DNA from: Bacteroidales bacterium UBA6408
GTDB lineage: Bacteria; Bacteroidota; Bacteroidia; Bacteroidales; UBA932
Direction of reading: 5' to 3'
DNA: 18,915 bases
Assembly (NCBI GenBank): GCA_002439805.1
Contig: DJPQ01000115.1
Span: 1-18,915, forward strand
The position numbers and the translations under genes were made by a program. Below the pieces are notes generated by a model. It searched no databases and was not told the DNA's origin. It saw nothing but the letters and a program-made list of their open reading frames with translations. This document shows positions 7,447-14,859 of the stretch, in pieces. Each line of letters starts with the position of its first letter. The stretch's first letter is position 1.

Positions 7447-7713
7447 TCATTTTTTCATTATAACATCATCTATCGCCCCATTCTTTTTATTAAGAATCTT
7501 AATTTCAAATTCGGCAAAAGGGTCATGAGTCATTATCACTTCCTTATGTTTGTTGCTGTTTCCGATATTTCTGTCAACCTCATAATTATAGTGACGACCT
7601 CCATGATTCCATTGAACGTCAGGACGGTTGTCATTTCTGCTTTTCCACCGGAATTTTAGACCATTCAAGATAAGTTGCACTGTCCGACTTCCAAAAATCG
7701 GGATTGCGGACAT
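7447..7713 (-). pseudogene. Orphan RHS toxin C-terminal fragment
   Basis: The reading frame gives 88 residues, but only about the last 63, from NDNRPDVQWNHGGRHYNYEV onward, are meaningful: they match the last 60 or so residues of the RHS toxin ending at 8235 (NNRPDVQWN, NYEVDR, NSxxHKxVI, DPxAEFE). Homology begins exactly where the first immunity gene stops (7631), and the upstream 26 codons are simply that immunity gene read in another frame. No start codon sits at the junction, so this is probably an untranslated or inefficiently translated remnant of an older toxin tip that was displaced when a new toxin/immunity cassette entered. It retains the proposed catalytic RPD and EVD residues but lacks the N-terminal half of the toxin domain. 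Confidence 0.7.
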
Positions 7714-8227
7714 CGTAGCCCATGGCCTCAGCGTAGTCCAGAATCATGTCGTTCGTCAGGCGCTTCTTCTTGATGCGCTCCTTGTATTTCTCCGTCTGCT
7801 CGAACGGGAACGGCTCTCCCTTTTCATAGAAGTCCCAGCGAGGATCCTGCATCACGCGGGCAAGTCGTTCAGAACGATCCCGTCCCAAATGATAGAAAAA
7901 CCTCATGTCATAAATCTCGTCATCAATCTTATTCTCCGGATCCAATGTCAGACAAATCTTAGTGACATCATATCCATAACGCAGATTCAAAACATAACAT
8001 AGCGTATCGAATCCGTCCCCCTGATTTCCATACATGACAGTCTGTTTTTCTTGTGGTGTCCAAAGCACCATCTTTGTAACCAGCGCCCCATAATCAACAC
8101 ATGACAAGTCTATTTTCAAAGAAGCCTTGCTCACACAAACAGGATATGAAGGCTCTTTTATTTCGATTATTGACCGACTGATATCATCCATATCAGCATC
8201 TAAAAAGGAAAAAATACGTGTAATCAT
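7631..8227 (-). CDS. Predicted immunity protein for the RHS toxin
   Basis: This 198-residue cytoplasmic protein is encoded 7 nt after the stop of the RHS toxin, the usual place for a cognate immunity gene. It is acidic in its first third and has no membrane segment. The C-terminal part (from about residue 124, VMQDPRWDFYEKGEPFPFEQ, to the end) is nearly identical to that of the second copy at 6840-7445; the N-terminal part differs, and this may hold toxin specificity. I do not recognise a named immunity family. The gene is AT-rich at its 5' end. Function is inferred from position, duplication together with a toxin tip, and size; binding to the toxin is not visible in sequence. Confidence 0.7.
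   Translation of the reverse strand: MITRIFSFLDADMDDISRSIIEIKEPSYPVCVSKASLKIDLSCVDYGALVTKMVLWTPQEKQTVMYGNQGDGFDTLCYVLNLRYGYDVTKICLTLDPENKIDDEIYDMRFFYHLGRDRSERLARVMQDPRWDFYEKGEPFPFEQTEKYKERIKKKRLTNDMILDYAEAMGYDVRNPDFWKSDSATYLEWSKIPVEKQK
7691..7810. repeat. Direct repeat copy B (3' end of first immunity gene)
   Basis: This is the partner of 6906-7025, offset by 785 bp, with exact blocks at 7691-7729 and 7734-7810. Recombination between the two copies would delete one immunity gene half, the orphan toxin fragment and the intervening sequence, leaving one hybrid immunity gene in frame. Confidence 0.9.
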
Positions 8228-8234
8228 TTTTCTA

Positions 8235-8577
8235 TTATTTTATAATCCTGTCAAATGGTGTAAGGCCGTCTATTATCAGTTCATATTCAAACTCGGCCTT
8301 AGGGTCATTGGCTTCAATAACCTTCTTGTGACGGTCGCTGTTCTTCATTGTTCTGTCCACCTCGTAGTTATGGTGAACGCCATCCGTATTCCATTGAACA
8401 TCAGGACGGTTGTTGCCGACTTTATTGCCGTCGTAATCAACTTGAGCCTGATTCTTACGAATCTCCTCAGCCTTGCCCGATTGTTTCAATTCTACAATCT
8501 TCTCATCAATTGCCTTATTATGGTCAGCATTTCCATGCGGCTTCGCATCTCCACCATTCGGTTTCGGGCCACGCTTC
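8235..8577 (-). other. Toxin tip domain of RHS protein 1, putative PD-(D/E)xK-like nuclease
   Basis: This covers about residues 912-1025 of the RHS protein, after the Ala-rich linker. The order of conserved-looking elements is HNKAIDEKI, then NQAQVDYDGN, then NRPDVQWN with Asp971, then NYEVDR with Glu984 and Asp986, then RHKKVIEANDP. A D...ExD arrangement between two predicted beta strands resembles the PD-(D/E)xK nuclease core with Asp in place of Lys. The same motifs are kept in the orphan fragment at 7447-7632, supporting their importance. Nuclease activity is a motif-based inference. Confidence 0.5.
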
Positions 8578-11312
8578 ATTGACTTGGCAACATCCGTGGC
8601 ATTGTCAACCCGGTCGGCAGTCTTCGCCGCATCAAGAGCCTTGTCCGCAGCACGCGCCGCATCCACCGCGTCATCGACGGCGTCCGCTGCCTTGGCGGCC
8701 TTGATTCCCGCGCGCACGGCTCCGACTCCTCCCGGGACGAGCGGAACGGCAGCCGCGACCACGTCCACGACGATGCCGCCGGCGTCAAACACAGCGCCCC
8801 AGACATTGCCGGCCTTCACATTGTCGGCAAAGCTCTTGACGCCGAGCCCGACGCTGAACAAGTCCCAGACAATGTCCGGGAACCTGCCGTCCGGATCCAC
8901 AAAGTTAACAGGATTATTCAGACAAAATGCATAAGGGGAGAAATTCGCCGACTTTTCCGCCCGGACGTCGGAGGTGTGCCAGCGCATCAGCACCGGGTCG
9001 TAGTGCCTCGCTCCGAAATCGTGCCATCCGAGGCCGAGCTCGCCGATGCGTTCCTTGCCGGAGTACTTGTACGGCTGCGTGTCCGGGACAGGGGTTGAAA
9101 GCAGTGCTCCGGACGGATAGTAGGAGTTTATTTCCTCCACTGCGCCGTCCTCGTTGCGGACGAGGCGGACACTGCCGAGATAGTCCTTTATGAAGTGGCG
9201 GTACTTGCCGTCCTTGAAGGAATAATATCCCGTCGCCGTCTGAAGCATCTCCGGAACGCCGTCCCGATATATCACGCCGTCGAAATAGTCCCTGCGGACA
9301 TCCTCCTTGCCGGGTTCCTCAACCGTCAGCGAGCGCTTCCGCCCTTCCGCGTCCCAACCATACACAAGCCTGCCGCCGCTCCCGAACGAAAGCGTGTCCG
9401 GCAATGATAGATGATTATACGAGAGCGACAGCCCCCGGTTGTCGTCATGCACGAGGTTTCCGCAGACGTCATACTCGTACTGAACCTCCGCCTGCGAACC
9501 TCCGTTGAAGCGGTTGTATGCACGGTTCGGATGCTCGGTCGCCACGGCGTCGCCCACACGAACAAGATGATTGCCGTCGTATTCCAGCGTCAGGTCATCC
9601 ACCCGCTCGAAGGAGTTGTCGCCTGTCTGCCCCGTTCGTTTGAGGCTGAGGAGATTGCCGTTGAGGTCGTAGGACGGAAACATCTCGTCGTATCGCCCGC
9701 CATTGCCCGTCAGGTCCTGCCCCTCGCCGTAGCTCGCGGACGTCAGATGTCCGGCCGAATCATAGCCATACTTGTAGCCTCGCCACTGCTGACCGCCCAC
9801 CTTCCAGCTGACGGCACTCACGAAACCGTTATGGCGACGAGTGCCGGGACCGATGTTGTAGTACAGATTCTGACTGAAGTCCGTACCGGAGATTGACGTC
9901 GGTAAGTTTCTTATGTTGTAGGAATATGACAGGCTGTCCAGACTCTCCCCATAGACGGTCTTCACGAGCCTTCCGACATCGTCATAGACATTCCGCAGAA
10001 GCGGCTTCATGTCCCCGTCATTCATCGCATGAAACGTTTCCACGAGCCGTCCCGTGCGGTCGTAGCCGAATGCCTGTGTCTCGGTAAAGACGGTGTCCGC
10101 GCCGCGCAGGTGAACCCTTTTCTTCAGGGTAGGCCTGCCGGCGATGTTGTAGTTGGTGAAGACCTCGTCCGTGATGCCGGTTCCCGTGTCATGGGAGGCC
10201 GTCCTCACCGGGCGGTCAAGTTCGTCGTACCAGTATGACGTGAGCGTCTCGCACTCGCCGGCCACGTCACGCACACGCTTGCCGGTCAGTTGCCCGACGA
10301 CAGAGATGTCCCGGTCTTCGACGACATTGTCATACACCGGAACAAAGCGGGAATCAGACTCTGCGGGAGCGGCAGGCAGAGAGTCCGCGATGCAGGAAAG
10401 AGACCTGTAGTCGTAGCTGTCATAGTAGCTTATCGTCAGATACTCCGGTTCAGCAAGAGTCAGATTGCTTATCGCATACCCCGTCTCACCGGTAGTGAGT
10501 TCGGAAAGGCTTGCATACACGAACACTGACCTTATGCTCTCCACGTCCGTGTTCCGGCAAAGCCCAGTCATGACCTGACGGCCGTGCCTGTCGGGAATCT
10601 CAAAGCGCCAGACCGTGGATACAACTGTCGATGTCTCCGCCTGTTCATAGTAATAGGAGGTTCCGCTGTCGTCAGTGATGACAAATCCCGCCGTCAGTTT
10701 TCCCGTGCTGTTGACAAGCCGCCGAATCCTGTTTTCGGTATATGGGACCTGCAAATAGTTATTGTAACCGGTAATGTAGAATGAGCCTCCGGTCTTTCCC
10801 ATCGTGTAGTCGTAGCGGTCGCGCATCTTATCCGTGCCGTTGAGACCGTTGCTCTTTTCCGCTATGGTCAGATTGAGAGACGCGGCATCTTTGTCCGCAC
10901 GGATTTTTGTCGCCGTCGGTAGTTCCGGATTCATACTCTTGTCCGGAAGTCCGTTGACCGTGAGGTTCACCACCCCTCCGGCGTTCAGCACCCAGCCGAG
11001 TCCCGCCCAGCTGGCCTTGTCGGTGACCCTGACTCCGCCGCCGATGTAGGAAAGGGATACGGGGAATGTCAGTTCGCGGGTTCGGATTTCGTAAATGGGG
11101 ATTGACACATCGACCTGCCCCGATGCCTGGGACACGGAATATTGGCCGTAGTTGAGGAATGCGGCGGCCTCGGGCGTGGGCGGGACGAGATAGGGATTGT
11201 TCTCCGCCGACATGAGGGTGCTTCCGACAGCGAGAGTCTGTGCCGGAAGGCGGAGGCCTGACAAGGCGAGAAGCAGGGTCAGAGTACAGAGGGTCAGCAG
11301 TTTCTGTTTCAT
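8235..11312 (-). CDS. RHS-repeat polymorphic toxin with Sec signal peptide
   Basis: This 1025-residue protein starts with a Sec signal peptide (about 1-24, cut predicted in LPAQT). Next comes the Bacteroidota RHS N-terminal region with PPTPEAAAFLNYGQYSVS and VDVSIPIYEI. YD repeats follow from about residue 340, such as YWYDELDRPV, FGYDRTGRLV, VYDDVGRLV and YEYDVCGNLV, then the RHS core end with DYLGSVRLV, GARHYDP and LNNPVNFVDPDG near residue 806. After this boundary are a hydrophobic and Ala-rich linker and a toxin tip of about 110 residues. RHS cores form a shell that encloses the tip until delivery. No type IX sorting domain is present. The gene starts 41 nt after the secretin gene and is followed by immunity genes, all inside the secretion operon. 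The core is GC-rich and the tip AT-rich. RHS identity is certain; export by the surrounding machine is inferred. Confidence 0.93.
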   Translation of the reverse strand: MKQKLLTLCTLTLLLALSGLRLPAQTLAVGSTLMSAENNPYLVPPTPEAAAFLNYGQYSVSQASGQVDVSIPIYEIRTRELTFPVSLSYIGGGVRVTDKASWAGLGWVLNAGGVVNLTVNGLPDKSMNPELPTATKIRADKDAASLNLTIAEKSNGLNGTDKMRDRYDYTMGKTGGSFYITGYNNYLQVPYTENRIRRLVNSTGKLTAGFVITDDSGTSYYYEQAETSTVVSTVWRFEIPDRHGRQVMTGLCRNTDVESIRSVFVYASLSELTTGETGYAISNLTLAEPEYLTISYYDSYDYRSLSCIADSLPAAPAESDSRFVPVYDNVVEDRDISVVGQLTGKRVRDVAGECETLTSYWYDELDRPVRTASHDTGTGITDEVFTNYNIAGRPTLKKRVHLRGADTVFTETQAFGYDRTGRLVETFHAMNDGDMKPLLRNVYDDVGRLVKTVYGESLDSLSYSYNIRNLPTSISGTDFSQNLYYNIGPGTRRHNGFVSAVSWKVGGQQWRGYKYGYDSAGHLTSASYGEGQDLTGNGGRYDEMFPSYDLNGNLLSLKRTGQTGDNSFERVDDLTLEYDGNHLVRVGDAVATEHPNRAYNRFNGGSQAEVQYEYDVCGNLVHDDNRGLSLSYNHLSLPDTLSFGSGGRLVYGWDAEGRKRSLTVEEPGKEDVRRDYFDGVIYRDGVPEMLQTATGYYSFKDGKYRHFIKDYLGSVRLVRNEDGAVEEINSYYPSGALLSTPVPDTQPYKYSGKERIGELGLGWHDFGARHYDPVLMRWHTSDVRAEKSANFSPYAFCLNNPVNFVDPDGRFPDIVWDLFSVGLGVKSFADNVKAGNVWGAVFDAGGIVVDVVAAAVPLVPGGVGAVRAGIKAAKAADAVDDAVDAARAADKALDAAKTADRVDNATDVAKSMKRGPKPNGGDAKPHGNADHNKAIDEKIVELKQSGKAEEIRKNQAQVDYDGNKVGNNRPDVQWNTDGVHHNYEVDRTMKNSDRHKKVIEANDPKAEFEYELIIDGLTPFDRIIK

Positions 11313-11353
11313 GAGGAATTTGTGTTGTGGTTATTGTTCGGTTATCGGACGAG

Positions 11354-13042
11354 TCATAGTATCGTCGGCTTTATGAAGATGTTGAGCTTCGTTTCGGTCC
11401 TGTTCTTCTTCGTCTTGCCGAATACGGAGCGGAGCACGGGGACACGGGAGGCGTACGGAAGGCCTCTGGAGGAATTGTCCGCAAGGTTCTTCTCGATGCC
11501 GCCGAGCAGGACCATATCGCCGTCCTTGACCCTTATGATGGAGGTGAAGCTGCGCCTGGAGATTCCCGGAGGGGCATATTCGTCGTCCTTCGAGCCGGTG
11601 TCGGTGAACTCGTCCTGGCTGAGGCTGACCGTGAGGGTGATGGTGCTGTCGCGGCTCATGTACGGCGTGATGTCGAGGACGAAGTTCGCCTCGACGTTCT
11701 TCCACAGATAGGACTCCGACTGCAAGGGATTCTGCGTGCCTATGATGTTCACCTGACTTTCCTTGTAGTACTTCACCTCGCCGCTCTTCAGCACGGCCTT
11801 GTGACCGTTCAGAGTGGAAAGCCTCGGCGTGGAGCGGAGCGAAATCCTGCCGCTCTCCTCAAGAAGCTGGAGGTCGGCATAGAAAAACTGCGAGACTTGC
11901 CCCAGATTGATTGAACCGAGCCCGCTGAACGACGCGAGCAGCCGGTTAATCGAATCGGCGTTCAGCGTCAGGCCCAGCCCCGGAGAGAAAGTCGCGCTGT
12001 TCTTTCCCTTCTCCGAACCGACGCCAAGTCCCAGCCCGAGGGACTGCGCGGAACTTGTCGTCGCATCCACAATCATCACGTCAATCGAAATCAGCGGAAC
12101 GCTCACGTCAATCTCCGAAAGGAACGACAGGATTTCCGAAGCCACTTTCCTGTCTCCGCTGACGACGATGCCGTTGAGGTCCGCGAACGGCGTGATTTCC
12201 ATGTTCTGCTTCAGCGAAGACGGGATTATGTTCACGACATCCTCGACAGTCCTGTGCCTCATGGCATAGACGACGGTTCCGGTCTGCGGAGCCGCATCCT
12301 CCTGCTCGTCGAAGAACGCGGAAGAGAATGCGCCGCGTTCCTTTCCGCTCTCGAACAGACACCACGAATCTCCTTCCTTGCGGGCAGAAAGCACATTCAC
12401 GGCCGCGATGGTCTTCACGGCCTCGTCGAGTGTCATTCCCGTTCCGAACGCCGAGACCGTCCGCTCGGTCAATGAATTGGGATAGAGAAGATTGCATCCG
12501 GTCACAGCATTGAAGCGGCGCGCCACGGCATCCAGCGTGCAGGCCGAGAAGTCGAAGGAGAACGCCGTGCTGTCCGCAGGGTCACGGGAGAACCTGACCT
12601 CCGAGGCCGGCACGGGAGGGACGAAATCAGTCAATGCGACGATGTCGCCGGAAAAAGTCGCTTCTATTCCCTTTTCATTGCAGATGAATGCCAGGACATC
12701 GCAGACGGGGATTTTCTGGATGTTGCAGGTAATCGCCTTGCGCTTGTCAAAGTTTATGGCGATGCTCAGTCCGTTCGATATGGCGATGCCCTTTATGAGT
12801 TCGGCGACCGAAAAGTTAGTCACCGACACGTCAATCTCATTGCCGTAGGCAGGGATTCTTTCGGCCAGGGCGGAAAAGTTCCGGCGCAGAAGCCAGGCGC
12901 GGGATGTCGAATCTGCGGCGGGGAGGCACGACTGGGAGGCCGCCGGCAAGCCATTGTCGGCGCAGGTTCCGAAGAGACAGAGCGGGTTCAAGAAGAAAAG
13001 GCCTGCCAGAGTTGAAGTCAGGGAGAAAAGGCAGCGTTTCAT
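11354..13042 (-). CDS. gspD: Secretin, GspD/PilQ family outer-membrane channel
   Basis: This 562-residue protein has an N-terminal signal peptide (about 1-27), an N0/STN-like domain (about 70-140, with NFSVAELIKGIAISNGLSIA), an N1-like domain (about 165-232), an N3-like domain (about 255-313, with FADLNGIVVSGDRKVASEIL) and the C-terminal secretin domain (316-562). The hallmark end GDMVLLGGIEKN ... GLPYASRVPVLRSVFG ... LNIFIKPTIL is intact. Secretins form multimeric outer-membrane gates through which T2SS releases folded proteins or T4P emerges. It starts 8 nt after the ATPase gene. Five cysteines in the N-terminal region (Cys106, 114, 121, 169, 183) are unusual but not diagnostic. No separate pilotin gene is visible. 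Family assignment is firm; T2SS versus T4P type is undecided. Confidence 0.93.
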   Translation of the reverse strand: MKRCLFSLTSTLAGLFFLNPLCLFGTCADNGLPAASQSCLPAADSTSRAWLLRRNFSALAERIPAYGNEIDVSVTNFSVAELIKGIAISNGLSIAINFDKRKAITCNIQKIPVCDVLAFICNEKGIEATFSGDIVALTDFVPPVPASEVRFSRDPADSTAFSFDFSACTLDAVARRFNAVTGCNLLYPNSLTERTVSAFGTGMTLDEAVKTIAAVNVLSARKEGDSWCLFESGKERGAFSSAFFDEQEDAAPQTGTVVYAMRHRTVEDVVNIIPSSLKQNMEITPFADLNGIVVSGDRKVASEILSFLSEIDVSVPLISIDVMIVDATTSSAQSLGLGLGVGSEKGKNSATFSPGLGLTLNADSINRLLASFSGLGSINLGQVSQFFYADLQLLEESGRISLRSTPRLSTLNGHKAVLKSGEVKYYKESQVNIIGTQNPLQSESYLWKNVEANFVLDITPYMSRDSTITLTVSLSQDEFTDTGSKDDEYAPPGISRRSFTSIIRVKDGDMVLLGGIEKNLADNSSRGLPYASRVPVLRSVFGKTKKNRTETKLNIFIKPTIL

Positions 13043-13050
13043 ATATCAGA

Positions 13051-14412
13051 TTACATGGTGTTAAAGATAGGGGCAATCTCCTCAAGCGAGGTTTCCCCGG
13101 ATTCATAAAGGGCCATCGCGGATTCGCGGAGCGTCCGCACGCCTTTCTGAGACAGGATGCCGCTGACGTCACGGGCATTTTCACGGACGGCGGAGGACAG
13201 GGAATCGTCAATGCGGATGACCTCGTAGATGGCCTTGCGACCGAGGTAGCCGGTGTAATGGCACTGCGGGCAGCCCGCGGCCTTGCCGGAGGATGACTTG
13301 CAGTGAGGGCAGAGAAGCCGGACAAGCCGCTGCGCGACGCAGGCGATGAGGGTTTCTGAAATCAGGTAGGGATGCACGCCTATGTCGGCAAGCCTCGTGA
13401 TGCAGCCCCATGCGCTGTTCGTGTGCAGGGTGGAGAGCAGGAGGTGACCGGTCAGGGAGCTGCGGATTGCCATCTCGGCGGTCTCCTCGTCGCGGATTTC
13501 CCCGAGCATGATTATGTCCGGGTCCTGACGCAGGAAAGTCCGCAGAGCCACCGGGAATGTCAGCCCGATTTCCTCCTTGAGCTGGACCTGATTGATGCCG
13601 TCGAGGGTGTATTCAATCGGGTCCTCGATGGTGAGGATGTTGTTGTCGCCTCGGTTCAGACGTTCAAGCGTCGCATAGAGCGTCGTGCTCTTTCCAGAGC
13701 CGGTCGGGCCGCTGATGAGCACAAGCCCGTGGGGACGGCTGACCGCGTCGAGATAGTCCCGGAGCTGGCGCTCGTCAAAGCCCAGTTCATCAAGGGAGAT
13801 GTGCCGCCCGTCACGAGAGAGCAGGCGCAGGACTATCTTCTCCCCGTAAATCGTCGGCATCACCGATGTCCTGATGTCAAACTTTATGTCGCCCCGCGAA
13901 TACATTATCCTTCCGTCCTGCGGAAGCCTCTTCTCGGCGATGTCGAGGTTCGACATGATTTTGATCCGGTTCACGACTCCCGGATAGCGGTCGCGCCCGA
14001 TGACATGACGCTCAATCAGCTTTCCATCCACCCGGAAGCGCACCCTGCATCTGTGTTCCGACGGCTCAAGGTGAATGTCGCTCGCACGCACACGGAAGGC
14101 TTCCTCCACAAGTTCCCCGACAAAGTCCTGCCCGCCAAAGGCCTCACTCTTCGAATGCGCCTGCACACCGGTCTGCCGATAGTTCGAGGACAGCAGCCGC
14201 GTCAGTTCGTCCGGAGCCACGGGATGCAGCGAGAGCCGCAGTCCATACACCGCCTCAACCTCCTCAGCGACAGCGTCATAGTCCTTCCCTTCGTCGCAGT
14301 AGCACGCCACCTCCCCGTCAGATTCCCGCCCGAAAGGGACAAGGCGGTAGTAAAAGGCCTCGTCACCGGTGAACAGCTGCAGAGCCTCTGTCGAAATCTT
14401 TTGTGGTTGCAT
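13051..14412 (-). CDS. gspE: GspE/PilB-type secretion ATPase
   Basis: This cytoplasmic hexameric ATPase powers pseudopilus assembly. Starting at the ATG at 14412 (MQPQKISTEAL) it has 453 residues; an in-frame TTG at 14421 would add three residues but is less likely. An N-terminal GspE_N-like region (about 1-80) is followed by the ATPase domain: Walker A GPTGSGKST (235-243), Asp box TIEDPIEY (261-268), Walker B-like IIMLGEIRD (300-308) and His box TGHLLLSTLHTN (321-332). The two CxxC pairs of the zinc-binding module (CPHC 368-371, CPQC 381-384) are present but only nine residues apart, shorter than in many GspE proteins. It is the first gene of the secretion operon, and the 127 nt upstream presumably hold the promoter. 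The assembly-type rather than retraction-type identity follows from the N-terminal domain and zinc module. Confidence 0.93.
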   Translation of the reverse strand: MQPQKISTEALQLFTGDEAFYYRLVPFGRESDGEVACYCDEGKDYDAVAEEVEAVYGLRLSLHPVAPDELTRLLSSNYRQTGVQAHSKSEAFGGQDFVGELVEEAFRVRASDIHLEPSEHRCRVRFRVDGKLIERHVIGRDRYPGVVNRIKIMSNLDIAEKRLPQDGRIMYSRGDIKFDIRTSVMPTIYGEKIVLRLLSRDGRHISLDELGFDERQLRDYLDAVSRPHGLVLISGPTGSGKSTTLYATLERLNRGDNNILTIEDPIEYTLDGINQVQLKEEIGLTFPVALRTFLRQDPDIIMLGEIRDEETAEMAIRSSLTGHLLLSTLHTNSAWGCITRLADIGVHPYLISETLIACVAQRLVRLLCPHCKSSSGKAAGCPQCHYTGYLGRKAIYEVIRIDDSLSSAVRENARDVSGILSQKGVRTLRESAMALYESGETSLEEIAPIFNTM

Positions 14413-14539
14413 AAGATGCAATTTATTCCTTATTCGCAGGAGGATATGAAAAACTCAAGGTTCTTTCGTCTATAAGATAGTCTGACAAATTCTCTTCCGT
14501 AATGATGTATTCATATAAGAAGATTCTTTGTTCAACGAC
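14413..14539 (-). other. Spacer upstream of the secretion operon
   Basis: These 127 nt are the longest gap between the RHS protein 2 stop and gspF, and the likely place for the secretion operon promoter. I find no exact TAnnTTTG box; the closest is AGAATTTG on the minus strand, two mismatches off in the TA. No hairpin with a T-tract is visible for terminating the preceding lipoprotein gene, so read-through from the large RHS gene is possible. Confidence 0.3.
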
Positions 14540-14857
14540 TTATTCCCATGAATATTTGTCCACATCGGCCTTATTTACAAATGTTATATGCAAGGCCCCA
14601 TCATTCAGCAAGTCTTCAACTTTACTATAATACATGGAATAACGGCCGAGAACTGTTTTATGTGGCTTCACTGTCCAATGTGGAGCAATATAAGCATTGT
14701 CCTTTCCTTCAAATGCTACGGCGCAATCAAACACATACAATTCAAGGTCGGAGTCATTAACTATCTGTATTCCGGGATACTTTACGAAAATACTATAACA
14801 ACAGGATGCCATCAATAAAGATGTTAAGGTCAAAATAAGCAATCGTTTCTTTTTCAT
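14540..14857 (-). CDS. Small predicted lipoprotein, possible immunity protein for RHS protein 2
   Basis: This 105-residue protein has a signal-peptidase-II type signal: MKKK, a hydrophobic stretch and a lipobox LLMASC with Cys19 as the likely lipidated residue. The residues after it (CYSIFVK) lack the acidic surface-export signal of Bacteroidota lipoproteins, so a periplasm-facing location is likelier than the cell surface. The mature part is about 85 residues with alternating strands and no family I recognise. Its start is 2 nt after the stop of the large RHS gene, the usual position for an immunity gene, and it shares the AT-rich composition of that gene's 3' end. Periplasmic immunity to a peptidase-like RHS tip is an inference from position only. 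Confidence 0.7.
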   Translation of the reverse strand: MKKKRLLILTLTSLLMASCCYSIFVKYPGIQIVNDSDLELYVFDCAVAFEGKDNAYIAPHWTVKPHKTVLGRYSMYYSKVEDLLNDGALHITFVNKADVDKYSWE

Positions 14858-14859
14858 GA

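Noticed and set aside
7633..7713. First 26 codons of the orphan toxin frame as a genuine N-terminus
   Set aside because: They are the 3' end of the first immunity gene read in another frame and match nothing in the RHS toxin.
14413..14421. TTG start for the ATPase gene giving three extra residues
   Set aside because: An ATG lies three codons downstream (14412) and the extra MHL residues add nothing recognisable.
13372..14475. Plus-strand open frame of 367 codons opposite the ATPase gene
   Set aside because: The opposite strand encodes intact Walker and CxxC motifs; the plus-strand product has no domain-like pattern.
14439..14475. AGGAGG followed by ATG and a nine-codon frame on the plus strand
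   Set aside because: Bacteroidota rarely rely on Shine-Dalgarno sequences, the peptide is tiny, and all neighbours are on the minus strand; probably chance.
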